The notes under the pieces were generated by a model. The model was not told where the DNA came from and did not search any database. It saw only the letters and a program-made list of their open reading frames with translations. Positions 47,087 through 55,960 of a stretch of 64,000 nucleotides of DNA are shown in pieces; the first letter of the stretch is position 1, and every line of letters starts with the position of its first letter. This stretch comes from Lunatimonas sp. (GTDB taxonomy: Bacteria > Bacteroidota > Bacteroidia > Cytophagales > Cyclobacteriaceae): positions 1 to 64,000 of the forward strand of contig NZ_JAFIEU010000013.1 in assembly GCF_020832325.1 (NCBI RefSeq), read 5' to 3'. Made by a program: the position numbers and the translations under genes.

Positions 47087-47886
47087 CCTTTTTCAATTAA
47101 ACGATATGATGCCAATACCCCTCTTACCATGGCAGCACTGAAGCCGTGGTGTTCCATTTCATTCAGCCCCTCAATGGTACAGCCCTTGGGAGTAGTCACT
47201 TTATCGATGGCGGCCTCGGGGTGCAGCCCTTTCTTTTGAATCAGCTCAGCGGCTCCAATCACTGTTTGGGTCACAATCCTATTGGCTGTCTTGGCGTCAA
47301 ACCCGATTTGAATCCCTCCCTGTGTCATGGCACGCATAAAGCGCAAAACAAATGCAATTCCACTAGCACCCAAAACAGTCGCTGCCTCCATCAGGTGTTC
47401 CTCGATGGTGATGCAAATCCCAATACAAGTAAACACCTTTCTCACCATGGATTCGGCCTCCTCACTGAAGTTTGCACCACAAAGGCAGGTAACGGAAGCT
47501 TGGATGTCGGATGCTATATTGGGCATGACCCGAAAAATCGTGGTGCCCGGCTCCAGATGATCGGCCATAAATTCTAAGGTGATGCCTGTTGCCAAGGAAA
47601 CAACCACCTGCTTGTCTTTCGATAATACGGGCTTTATTTCCTTCAATACCGTGGAAACATTGTAGGGTTTCACGCCTAATACCACCAAATCGGCGTCTTT
47701 CGCGGCTTCTTTATTGTCCGCCAAAACAGTGATTCCCTGAGATTGTAAATAAAAGAGGCTTTCGGGATGGCGTTTGGTGACCACTAAATTCTTTCCTGTA
47801 AATTCAGGGCTATCCAATAAGCCGTTGACAATCGATAGGCCAAGGTTTCCGCAACCGATGATGGCAATTTTAAAATCTTTTTGCAT
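47083..47886 (-). CDS. proC: Pyrroline-5-carboxylate reductase
   Basis: The 267-residue protein has the NAD(P) motif IIGCGNLGLSI, the VLGVKPYNV segment, RVMPNIASDI, and the C-terminal signature EAAIDKVTTPKGCTIEGLNEMEHHGF of ProC. It reduces 1-pyrroline-5-carboxylate to proline, the last step of proline synthesis, in the cytoplasm. It sits 24 bases after an exported M1 aminopeptidase, so peptide use and proline metabolism may be linked in this operon. Length is normal. Confidence 0.93.
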   Translation of the reverse strand: MQKDFKIAIIGCGNLGLSIVNGLLDSPEFTGKNLVVTKRHPESLFYLQSQGITVLADNKEAAKDADLVVLGVKPYNVSTVLKEIKPVLSKDKQVVVSLATGITLEFMADHLEPGTTIFRVMPNIASDIQASVTCLCGANFSEEAESMVRKVFTCIGICITIEEHLMEAATVLGASGIAFVLRFMRAMTQGGIQIGFDAKTANRIVTQTVIGAAELIQKKGLHPEAAIDKVTTPKGCTIEGLNEMEHHGFSAAMVRGVLASYRLIEKG

Positions 47887-47910
47887 TTGATAACTAGTTA
47901 TGTTTGGTGA

Positions 47911-49542
47911 TCACCGGGTATTTTTTTCAAAGATGTACATGTTTGGATCTAATTCAAACGGTACCTGAGGATCCACTCGGTCGGTTACCTGCCATTCATT
48001 TAGGACGTGAAGCGTGTGTATGGTTTCTTCCTGCACCAAGCGTATAGGCATGTAAAACCCCTCAACCGTTTCTGTCCAGCGATAGGCAAGCTTTCCGTTT
48101 TCGGTTTTCCATTCTAACGTAGGAATATCGGCTGTACGTAAGTATTGGTCAAAGAATGGCCCAAGCGGCAGACCGCTTTCCCGAATGAGAAAGTTTTCTA
48201 CCTCTTGCGTAGTGGTGGTAGAATGGTAAAATTCTCGGTTCATCAGTCGGAGCATTTGCCGCCATTTTTCATCGTCGTTTATCCAGTGACGGAGTGTGTG
48301 GAGGATATTTGCTCCCTTGAAATACATATCTCCTGACCCGCGTTGGTTGAGGTCGTAGATTCCAATGATGGGTTTGTCGTTTTGGATTACTTGCCTGGCA
48401 CCTATCAGGTATTCGTTCCCGGCTTGCTTGCCATAGTGGTAGTCAACGAAAAGGCCTTCGCTGTAGGTGGTGAAGCTTTCGTGTATCCACATATCGGCGA
48501 TGTCTTTGTAGGTAATATTGTTAGCAAACCATTCGTGTCCCGCCTCGTGGATGATGATATAGTCAAAGGTCATCCCCCAGCCAGTTCCGCTAAAGTCCTT
48601 TCCCAAGTACCCTTTTTGGTATTTATTACCATAAGTAACAGCACTCTGATGCTCCATGCCCAAATAGGGTACTTCGATAAGCTTAAACCCGTCTTCGTAA
48701 AACGGATAGGGGCCAAACCAATATTCAAATGCACGCATCATCTTGGGTGCATCTTTGAAATGTTCCTTGGCTTTTTCCAGGTTTTCCCGCAAGACAAAAT
48801 AGTCAAGGGTTAAGGGCCCTTTTTCGCCCTGATAGATTTCTCCAAACTGGGCATAGTCGGCTATGCTGATGTTTACTCCGTAGTTATTGATGGGATTGTC
48901 CACGTACCACTGAAATGTCCGGGTATTGTCGGGATGCTCTACCACCTTTCTTAGCCGGCCATTAGAAATGTTCATGAGAGGTTGAGGTACTCTCACACTG
49001 ATTTGCATACTATCAGGCTCGTCGTACATGTGGTCCTTGCAGGGCCACCACAGGCTGGCGCCATCTCCTTGGTTGGAGTTGGCGATGAATGGTTTTCCGT
49101 TGCTGTCCGTAGACCAGGTGATTCCGCCGGACCAAGGGGGATTGGTACTTACCACCGGTACGCCCCCGTAAGATACCTCCAAGGCGTTCAAATCTCCGAT
49201 GCGCTGGTTTTTTTCCAATTGAACAAAATATACATTTCCTTCTCTAATGTATGTTAATTTTTTTCCGTCCTGCACAAACGCCTCAATCTCCATAGGCTCC
49301 TGCAAGTCAATTTGCATAACTTGTTTGGGGCTTAGTACCGTATAATAGATGGTGTTTTTACCAGCTATCGTCCGCGCATCCGGGTCCACCTGTATGTCCA
49401 GATCGTAGTATACCAAGTCCCACCAGGCACGTTCCGGCGTCACAGATCCACGAAGAGTGTCCTGTCTTGTAAACTCTTGAGCACTTAAGTTACCTTGACT
49501 AAGAAGTATTCCAAGTAGGGCCAGATACATGAGTTTTCGCAT
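47911..49542 (-). CDS. Exported M1-family aminopeptidase
   Basis: ATG 49542 gives a clean signal peptide (MRKLMYLALLGILLSQGNLSAQ); an upstream ATG at 49572 overlaps the previous gene and is less likely. The 543-residue protein has the exopeptidase loop GMEHQ (295-299), zinc ligands H332 and H336 in HEAGHEW, and E355 in HESF. Unlike the M1 enzyme at 4645, it keeps the classical GMEx loop and lacks the HEAT tail. It should release N-terminal residues from peptides in the periplasm. It lies in an operon with creatininase-like and proC genes. Confidence 0.9.
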   Translation of the reverse strand: MRKLMYLALLGILLSQGNLSAQEFTRQDTLRGSVTPERAWWDLVYYDLDIQVDPDARTIAGKNTIYYTVLSPKQVMQIDLQEPMEIEAFVQDGKKLTYIREGNVYFVQLEKNQRIGDLNALEVSYGGVPVVSTNPPWSGGITWSTDSNGKPFIANSNQGDGASLWWPCKDHMYDEPDSMQISVRVPQPLMNISNGRLRKVVEHPDNTRTFQWYVDNPINNYGVNISIADYAQFGEIYQGEKGPLTLDYFVLRENLEKAKEHFKDAPKMMRAFEYWFGPYPFYEDGFKLIEVPYLGMEHQSAVTYGNKYQKGYLGKDFSGTGWGMTFDYIIIHEAGHEWFANNITYKDIADMWIHESFTTYSEGLFVDYHYGKQAGNEYLIGARQVIQNDKPIIGIYDLNQRGSGDMYFKGANILHTLRHWINDDEKWRQMLRLMNREFYHSTTTTQEVENFLIRESGLPLGPFFDQYLRTADIPTLEWKTENGKLAYRWTETVEGFYMPIRLVQEETIHTLHVLNEWQVTDRVDPQVPFELDPNMYIFEKNTR

Positions 49543-49564
49543 TTTCGTTGTGGTTAAGAGTGTT

Positions 49565-50326
49565 CTATTCATACCGGTTTTGGATGTCTGTGGCCGCGAT
49601 TTCGACGAGTAGTTGGCCGAGTTTTTGGCTTACATCCTTTAGGAAGCGCTCTCCTTTGTCCGGTGTGGAGAACTTGGGGTTGCCAATACCGGTATCGTCG
49701 GTGACCAAGGACCATTTGCGTTCCGACCAGGCCCATCCCTCGCGTATTCCGGTGATTTTGGTTTTTTTCTCTTTCCCTTCGCCCGCCTCTTCCAGTGGCA
49801 GCACCAAATTGGGGTGCAGATGCTGAATCAGACTGGTTTCCATTTCATCCGCGTGATCGCCCATTTCGTCAAAATACTGTGTCTTATCCATGGCTTGAAA
49901 CCAGTTGCAGGTGCTGAAGAACATATCCGGGTACTGTAGCCCGATCTCGCGGAGCATGGTTTTGAAGTCGTTGCCACCATGGCTGTTGAGAATAAGTAGC
50001 TTGGGGATTCCCTGTCGGTGCAGCACAGCGACGATATCCTTTAAGATGGCCAGTTGGGTACTGGGGTTCAGGTTGATGTCTAAATAGATATCTGCCTGTC
50101 CGGTATTTACGCCAAAGGGAATCGTGGGTAGAATCATCACCTTGGCACCTGCTTCCCATGCGATTTTTCCCGAAGCGGCTGCAATGGCATCTGCTTCAAA
50201 AACATCTGTCCCATAGGGGAGGTGATAGTTGTGGGCCTCCGTGGCACCCCAAGGCAACACAGCCAGTTCGATAGTTTCTTCTTTTAGTGCTTTCCAGTTG
50301 GTTTCTGCAAGTATATATGGTCTCAT
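49565..50326 (-). CDS. Creatininase family amidohydrolase
   Basis: ATG 50326 (MRPYILAETNWK) fits the family's N-terminus better than the upstream ATG at 50380. The 253-residue protein shows the creatininase fold motifs: LPWGATEAHNYHLPYGTD with metal-ligand Glu, His and Asp, then ILNSHGGND, and GDHADEMETS with a further Glu. Family members hydrolyse cyclic amides such as creatinine or formamides in cofactor synthesis. The real substrate here is unknown. It heads the four-gene reverse-strand operon and diverges from the isomerase at 50500. Confidence 0.87.
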   Translation of the reverse strand: MRPYILAETNWKALKEETIELAVLPWGATEAHNYHLPYGTDVFEADAIAAASGKIAWEAGAKVMILPTIPFGVNTGQADIYLDINLNPSTQLAILKDIVAVLHRQGIPKLLILNSHGGNDFKTMLREIGLQYPDMFFSTCNWFQAMDKTQYFDEMGDHADEMETSLIQHLHPNLVLPLEEAGEGKEKKTKITGIREGWAWSERKWSLVTDDTGIGNPKFSTPDKGERFLKDVSQKLGQLLVEIAATDIQNRYE

Positions 50327-50499
50327 GTCCGGATAAATCGATTGGTTGTCTGTTTGATTCTGCTGGTGTAAAGAAAACACAATTTTTGTTTAAAAACCAT
50401 CCAACTTTTAAGAGAACCCTCTATCTTGCGGAAGCTTCTGTAAAAGGTCGCAGGGCAAACCTGATAAAAATCTATAAATAATAAACCAAAATAAACACC

Positions 50500-51348
50500 A
50501 TGTCACAAAGCAATACCCGAAGAAATTTCATGAAGAAGGGGTTGATGGGTGTCGTTGCAGGTGCGGCGATTACTTCTACCCCTTCAATAGCAGCTGCGGA
50601 GGCCTCCACCAAAAATGACCCTTTCCACCTTGGTTTTGCCGGCTATACGTTTGTTCATTTCAACTTGGAAGAAACCTTGGAGATGATTAAAAAATTGGAG
50701 GTAAACTACCTGTGTATCAAAGATTTTCATCTTCCACTAGACGCCAATGCAGAGACTATCAAAGCCTTTCATGCGCAATTGGCTGCATCCAACGTGACCG
50801 GCTATGCAGTAGGCCCGATCTATTGCCGCACCAGAGAGGAAATGGATAGGGCTTTTGACTATGCGAAGAGAGTAGGCGTGGACTTGATCGTGGGTATCCC
50901 ACTGCACGAGGATCTGCCCTATTTGGACCAAAAAGTTAAGGAATACAATATCCGGTTTGCGATCCACAATCACGGTCCAGAGGATAAGCTGTATCCCAAT
51001 GCTACAGTAACGGTGAACCTTATCAAGGATCTGGACAAACGTATAGGGCTTTGTTTCGATATGGGACATAATATCCGTGATGGCCACGACCCCATTGCCG
51101 ATCTAAAGAAGTACAAAGACCGAATTTTCGATATTCACTTGAAGAATGTGACTGCCGCTGCAGCGGAAGGAAAAACCTGCGAATTGGGCAGGGGCGTTAT
51201 TGATATTCCTGCTTTTGTAACCATGCTGCGCAAGGTGAAATACAGTGGCAAGGTAAGTTTGGAGTACGAAAAGGATATGAAAACCCCACTTCAAGGGATT
51301 TCAGAATCTGTAGGCTACTACCGCGGCGTGGTAGATGGCCTGGGCTGA
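50500..51348 (+). CDS. Tat-exported sugar isomerase/epimerase-like TIM-barrel protein
   Basis: A twin-arginine-type signal (TRRNFMKKGLMG, with a cleavage region near SIAAAEA) precedes a TIM barrel of the sugar phosphate isomerase/epimerase family, 282 residues. Metal-site candidates follow the family order: IHNHG, CFDMGH, IHLKN and VSLEYE. It is the second exported member of this family in the window, after the one at 16487, but they share little beyond the fold. It is monocistronic, followed by a weak hairpin near 51490. A role in handling keto-sugars beside the Gfo/Idh proteins is inferred. Confidence 0.85.
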   Translation: MSQSNTRRNFMKKGLMGVVAGAAITSTPSIAAAEASTKNDPFHLGFAGYTFVHFNLEETLEMIKKLEVNYLCIKDFHLPLDANAETIKAFHAQLAASNVTGYAVGPIYCRTREEMDRAFDYAKRVGVDLIVGIPLHEDLPYLDQKVKEYNIRFAIHNHGPEDKLYPNATVTVNLIKDLDKRIGLCFDMGHNIRDGHDPIADLKKYKDRIFDIHLKNVTAAAAEGKTCELGRGVIDIPAFVTMLRKVKYSGKVSLEYEKDMKTPLQGISESVGYYRGVVDGLG

Positions 51349-51489
51349 TCCGGCTGCTGGAATCTACGCACAGATAAATCAACACAGGCTTTCTTGGAGG
51401 AACCATCCGGGAGAGCCTTTTTTATTGCCTGCCCAGCATCTGAGCTATCGGTTTTTTGTCCGCTCCGCTATCTTGGAGACTGCAAGCAA

Positions 51490-51518
51490 AAACCCCACAG
51501 ACACAGCCTGCGGGGTTT
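51490..51518 (+). terminator. Weak terminator-like hairpin
   Basis: Arms AAACCCC (51490-51496) and GGGGTTT (51512-51518) pair over 7 bp, with three more pairs possible past a mismatch. Only three T residues follow. It lies about 140 bases after the isomerase stop. Confidence 0.4.
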
Positions 51519-51677
51519 CACGTAAGTTAGTAGGTTAATTCCAACAATAAAGGAAGACAACGTAATTGTTGGAACACAAATTTATGGTTTTACCAATTAA
51601 AAGAAATCTTTTTTTAAGTTAAATTTTGTGAATGTTTTCCATTGAACGTTCAGGGAGCTCTACAGCATGGAGTTACC

Positions 51678-51726
51678 TACTGACAAATGCCAACCGAAAT
51701 CGATAAAATGTATACTTTTGTCAGTA
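51678..51726. promoter_or_regulatory. Perfect inverted repeat before nagA
   Basis: TACTGACAAA (51678-51687) and TTTGTCAGTA (51717-51726) form a perfect 10-bp inverted repeat with a 29-base spacer, ending 30 bases before the nagA start chosen here. It could be a looped operator or a leader hairpin. Confidence 0.5.
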
Positions 51727-51755
51727 ATACAATCGCAAGCTTCAACGAACAGGTA

Positions 51756-52949
51756 ATGAGCAAGGATTTTCAGATTATTAACGGTAAGATTATCACCCCC
51801 TTTGAAATTTTGCCGAAGGCTAGTTTGTGGGTAAAGGATGGTAAGATAGCCCAAATTGACCGGAACAATGAGTTAAGACCAGATATTCCTCAGTTGGATG
51901 CAATGGGTGAATTTGTCTCTCCAGGGTTTATCGATATCCACGTTCACGGTGGAGGCGGGTGTGACTTCATGGATGGAGAGGTGTCAGGTTTCCTTCAAAT
52001 TGCCGAGTTGCATGCTAGATACGGCACCACCGCTATGGTTCCGACTACGCTTACCAGTGAATCTGCCCATTTGTTTCATACCTTAGAAGTTTACGAGCAA
52101 GCGTTGGCGCAAAATCAACGAGGAGCAGCCTTTCTAGGGCTCCATCTGGAGGGACCGTACTTTGCGATGAATCAGCGGGGAGCGCAGGATCCTCGTTATA
52201 TTCGGGACCCGGATCCCAAGGAATACGAGCCCATACTGGAAAAGGCACACTTGATCAACCGCTGGAGTGCTGCCCCCGAAAGAAAGGGTGCCTTGGCCTT
52301 TGGTCGCAGGCTGCGGGAATGCGGCATACTGGCAGCCATTGCTCATACCGATGCGGTGTACGAAGAAGTGGTTGCAGCCGTGGAAAGTGGCTACTCCCTG
52401 TCTACCCACTTGTATTCGGGGATGTCGGGAGTGACCCGAAGAAATGCCTTTCGTTTTGCGGGAGTGATTGAAAGCTCCCTGCTGCTGGATGAACTAGATG
52501 TGGAAGTAATAGGGGATGGGGTACATTTGCCTGCGCCTTTTCTAAAGCTTATTTACAAAGTAAAAGGCCCGGATAAGATTGCGCTGATCACCGATGCCAT
52601 GCGTGCGGCGGGGACCTCTTCCACAGAAAGTGTGTTGGGACACCAAGAGAATGGCTTGTCGGTTATCGTTGAAGATGGGGTGGCCAAGTTGCCCGATCGC
52701 AGTTCGTTTGCAGGAAGTGTGGCTACTTGTGATCGGCTGGTACGAACGATGATGCAGGAGGGAAACGTTCCCCTTATTCAGGTTATCCGTATGATGAGTA
52801 CGACGCCTGCCAGGATTTCGGGGGTTCAGGACCGCAAAGGGTCTCTTGCGGAGGGTAAGGATGCGGACATCGTCGTTTTTGACGACGACATCCGCGTGAA
52901 ACATACCTTTGTAGAAGGCCGCCACGTGTATGCAGCGACAGAAGGATAG
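51756..52949 (+). CDS. nagA: N-acetylglucosamine-6-phosphate deacetylase
   Basis: The open frame reaches 51687, but ATG 51756 gives a normal NagA N-terminus and leaves the perfect inverted repeat at 51678-51726 outside the coding region. The 397-residue protein has H62 and H64 in HVHGGG, E132 in HLEGPY, H197 in AHTDA, H218 in THLYSGM and the catalytic D280 in LITDAM, as in characterised NagA enzymes. It removes acetate from GlcNAc-6-phosphate in amino-sugar catabolism. No nagB is in the window. It meets the Gfo/Idh gene on the other strand with one base between the stop codons. Confidence 0.93.
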   Translation: MSKDFQIINGKIITPFEILPKASLWVKDGKIAQIDRNNELRPDIPQLDAMGEFVSPGFIDIHVHGGGGCDFMDGEVSGFLQIAELHARYGTTAMVPTTLTSESAHLFHTLEVYEQALAQNQRGAAFLGLHLEGPYFAMNQRGAQDPRYIRDPDPKEYEPILEKAHLINRWSAAPERKGALAFGRRLRECGILAAIAHTDAVYEEVVAAVESGYSLSTHLYSGMSGVTRRNAFRFAGVIESSLLLDELDVEVIGDGVHLPAPFLKLIYKVKGPDKIALITDAMRAAGTSSTESVLGHQENGLSVIVEDGVAKLPDRSSFAGSVATCDRLVRTMMQEGNVPLIQVIRMMSTTPARISGVQDRKGSLAEGKDADIVVFDDDIRVKHTFVEGRHVYAATEG

Positions 52950-52950
52950 C

Positions 52951-53952
52951 TTATCCCAAGTTAATCCAGCGCTCTTCTTTGGCGGCTTGAAAGATTGCCT
53001 CGAGAATCCGCGTGTTCTGATAAGTAGACTCTAAACTTACCGGGACCTCGGTGTCTTGAAGAATGGCCCGCGAAAACTCCTCCGCCTGCTCGGTGTACTG
53101 GTCACTGACCGGCAGTTTGACCACTTCCACGTGGTGTCCGACGATATCCCCGTGGTGGATATGCAGTTCGTTGGGCTGATCAATGGGAGCATTGAAGGGT
53201 ATACGCACTTCCAGCGCTTTTTTCTCCCCATAAAACATCATCCGTTGATAGGGTACTAGCTGGGTACTAATGGAAAAGGTCATTTGCACAGAAGGATACT
53301 GCAGGATGACAGAACCGACCCGATCAGTCCCAAATTCGGGATCAAAATCGAGCAATGCGGCCAATCGTTGGGGTTCTTCGCCCAACGCAAATCGGGAGGT
53401 GAACACCGGGTAACAGCCAATGTCCCATACACCCCCTCCGCCATTTTCAGGGATGTTTCGAATATTGTCTTTCTGTCGGTTGTAGTAGCTAAAAAAGCCT
53501 TGAACGGCCCGCAGTGTCCCCAGTTCTCCGCTAGCGATGATTTCCCTCGCTTTTTTCCATTGGGGATTGGAGGCCACCATGAATGCTTCTCCTACCTTAA
53601 CGCCCGCTTTATCCCTTGCGCGGATCAGTAATTGCACATCTTCCGCCTCCAAGGCCAGGGGTTTTTCACAGAGAACGTGTTTGCCCGCTTCGATGCACTT
53701 TAGCGTATAAGATATGTGTAGGTCATTTGGCAGGGGATTGTAAATTGCGTCAATTTCTGGATCGTTTATCAATTCCTCGTACGAACCGTAGTGTTTGGGA
53801 ATCCCTAGGCTATCCGCGGCGGCCTTGGCCTTTTCCAGGCTTCTAGAGGCGATGCCGATCACCTCATATTCTTTCTTTCCCTGCATGGCAGGTATCACTT
53901 TTTCGCGTGCGATCTTTGCGGCGCCCAGTACTCCCCATCTAATTTTTTGCAT
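52951..53952 (-). CDS. Cytoplasmic Gfo/Idh/MocA oxidoreductase
   Basis: The 333-residue protein has no export signal. The Rossmann motif is WGVLGAAKIA and the catalytic motif is CEKPLAL. It resembles the dihydrodiol dehydrogenase-like or NAD(P)-dependent glucose-fructose oxidoreductase-like branch of the family. It probably acts on a sugar or cyclitol in the cytoplasm, unlike the exported relatives at 12494, 17422 and 54477. It converges on nagA. Its promoter would lie in the gap before 54402. Confidence 0.87.
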   Translation of the reverse strand: MQKIRWGVLGAAKIAREKVIPAMQGKKEYEVIGIASRSLEKAKAAADSLGIPKHYGSYEELINDPEIDAIYNPLPNDLHISYTLKCIEAGKHVLCEKPLALEAEDVQLLIRARDKAGVKVGEAFMVASNPQWKKAREIIASGELGTLRAVQGFFSYYNRQKDNIRNIPENGGGGVWDIGCYPVFTSRFALGEEPQRLAALLDFDPEFGTDRVGSVILQYPSVQMTFSISTQLVPYQRMMFYGEKKALEVRIPFNAPIDQPNELHIHHGDIVGHHVEVVKLPVSDQYTEQAEEFSRAILQDTEVPVSLESTYQNTRILEAIFQAAKEERWINLG

Positions 53953-54401
53953 GTGTATTTATTGGTTTTTTAGGGTGAAATTTTAAATAAGCCCAATCGT
54001 TTGAAAGGCTTGATAATAAACGGATTATCTTCTCTTTGGGGCTGTTTGGTCGGATTCAGCAGGGCCATGGTGCTAAAATTATCGGGATTATACCCCCAAT
54101 TGGCTGAATTTTCTACTGACAATCCCAGCCAACAATATAAGGAAATCAGGTTGGAATACGGAATGCGCTCAGGCAAATTATTAAAAACGATTATAAATAA
54201 GGGTGGGCGTAGCGGGGAATCGATCACGCATGAAAGTAGAATAAAAATCTGAATTAATCGAAAAATATTTCTTTATGATGGGTTTTTATGAAATAAAGGA
54301 ATCTATAGGAAATTAAATTTTTATTTGATTTCACAACAACGGTTCGGGAGGTTCTGATAGGAAATATTTTTTTGTTGACAAAAACCGAAATTCTGCCTAT
54401 C
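53953..54401. other. Intergenic region without a supported gene
   Basis: Two overlapping frames of 83-85 codons on opposite strands (54001-54252 forward, 53970-54227 reverse) have no recognised domain and no clear start context, so neither is called. The part from 54245 on is strongly A+T-rich and leads into the operator-like site upstream of 54477. Confidence 0.5.
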
Positions 54402-54418
54402 ATGCAATCGTTTGCGCA
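54402..54418. promoter_or_regulatory. Candidate LacI-type operator, site 2
   Basis: ATGCAATCGTTTGCGCA differs from the site at 12332-12348 by one base. Its core GCAATCGTTTGC is an imperfect palindrome. It lies 59 bases before the start of a Tat-exported oxidoreductase, a good position for repression. Confidence 0.65.
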
Positions 54419-54476
54419 GATTTCCTGCGCATCGATCAATCGTCAAGTAACAAGCAATTAATAAATATAACCAACC

Positions 54477-55874
54477 ATGGAAAGTAAGTTATCTAGGAGA
54501 TCATTTCTCCATTCTGTGAGCATGCTGGCAGCAGGTACGGCGTTGGCTGCACCGTTGACAGGTTTTGGCATGAACAGAAAAATGCGCGTGGTGCTTGTGG
54601 GCACCGGTGTTCGCGGTATTTCGTTTTGGGGTAAGCGACTGGTGGAGCAGTACGGAGATTTGTTGGAGTTTGTAGGTCTTAGTGACATAAATCCGGGGCG
54701 TTTGGCCTTTAGCAAGCAGTATATGGGAGTCAGCTGCCCTACTTTTGTTAATTTTGACGAAATGCTTACCAAAACCAAGCCTGACTTGGTGATCGTCACC
54801 ACCAAAGACTCTACTCACCACGAGTTTATCATCAAGGGATTGGAGTTTGGCTGTGATGTGCTTACAGAAAAGCCGTTGACAACCGACGAAAACAAGTGTC
54901 AGCAAATCCTGGACGCGGAGCGAAAGTCCAACAAGAACCTGATAGTAGGATTCAACTACCGTTGGAGCCCGTATATCACCAAGATAAAAGAGTTGCTTCA
55001 AAATAAGGAAGTGGGAGAAATCACCTCCGTGGATTTCCACTGGTACTTGAATATTCACCACGGGGCTTCTTATTTCAGAAGATGGCATGGTGTGACCGAA
55101 AACGGTGGATCGCTTTGGGTACACAAAGCTACCCATCACTTTGACCTGCTGAACTGGTGGCTGGATTCCGATCCGGAGGAAGTGTTTGCCTATGGCGCCC
55201 TAGAGCATTACGGTAGCAACGGACCCTTCAGAGGAAAGAGTTGCAGGTCCTGTGCGCATAAGTCGAATTGCCAGTACTACTGGGACGTGACAAAGAGTCG
55301 CCACGACATGAATCTGTACGTAAATAACGAACACCATGACGGCTATACCCGGGATGGCTGCGTGTACCGTCATGAAATCGATATACACGATAAGATGTCA
55401 GCTCAGATTAAATACGCCAATAAAGCGGTAGTGAACTATTCATTAACTACGTACAGCCCCTACGAGGGTTGGAAGGTTTCTTTCAACGGGCAAAACGGGC
55501 GCATTGATGCTTGGTTGGATATTCCCTTTATGAGCAAAGACAACCTGGATCAGGAAGCCCTGCACGCTGCGGAGATGAACCAAAACCTGGACGATATGAA
55601 TCAAGAGCCTCTGGTGGTGCATAAGAATTTTGAAAAGCCTCAGTTCGTCAATGTGGTGAGTGAGCGGGGTGGCCACGGCGGTGGTGATCGTCGACTTCAC
55701 GATAAAATTTTCAAAAATCCGGATGCAGAGGATCCCTACAAGCATTCTGCCGGTATCAGGGATGGTGTGATGTCGGTGCTGATCGGAGTGGCCGCGCGCA
55801 GAAGCATAGAGCGCAATGCACCGGTAAAAATCGCCAGTCTAACCGATCTTAAGCCGACGGCTGACAGGTCCTAA
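54477..55874 (+). CDS. Tat-exported Gfo/Idh/MocA oxidoreductase with a cysteine cluster
   Basis: A twin-arginine signal (KLSRRSFLHSVS) starts this 465-residue protein. The Rossmann motif is VGTGVRG and the catalytic motif is EKPLTT with K132; HKATHHFD near residue 216 is the usual substrate-site histidine pair. An insertion holds C256, C259 and C265 in CRSCAHKSNC, plus C295 in DGCVY, which could bind zinc or an iron-sulfur cluster. A site almost identical to the LacI operator at 12332 lies upstream, so it likely belongs to that regulon. A strong terminator follows. The substrate is unknown. Confidence 0.87.
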   Translation: MESKLSRRSFLHSVSMLAAGTALAAPLTGFGMNRKMRVVLVGTGVRGISFWGKRLVEQYGDLLEFVGLSDINPGRLAFSKQYMGVSCPTFVNFDEMLTKTKPDLVIVTTKDSTHHEFIIKGLEFGCDVLTEKPLTTDENKCQQILDAERKSNKNLIVGFNYRWSPYITKIKELLQNKEVGEITSVDFHWYLNIHHGASYFRRWHGVTENGGSLWVHKATHHFDLLNWWLDSDPEEVFAYGALEHYGSNGPFRGKSCRSCAHKSNCQYYWDVTKSRHDMNLYVNNEHHDGYTRDGCVYRHEIDIHDKMSAQIKYANKAVVNYSLTTYSPYEGWKVSFNGQNGRIDAWLDIPFMSKDNLDQEALHAAEMNQNLDDMNQEPLVVHKNFEKPQFVNVVSERGGHGGGDRRLHDKIFKNPDAEDPYKHSAGIRDGVMSVLIGVAARRSIERNAPVKIASLTDLKPTADRS

Positions 55875-55906
55875 CTTGGAATTGAAAAGTTTGAGGTTTT
55901 TTATGG

Positions 55907-55941
55907 AATCCCCCTCCGATTGATGCGAGGGGGATTTTTTT
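55907..55941 (+). terminator. Intrinsic terminator
   Basis: Arms AATCCCCCTC (55907-55916) and GAGGGGGATT (55927-55936) form a perfect 10-bp stem and are followed by T residues to 55941. It ends the Tat-exported oxidoreductase transcript. Confidence 0.9.
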
Positions 55942-55960
55942 GAGGCACAATACTGGGTGA

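Noticed and set aside
53970-54252. Overlapping frames on both strands before the 54477 gene
   Set aside because: Neither has a recognisable domain or start context; probably intergenic DNA.
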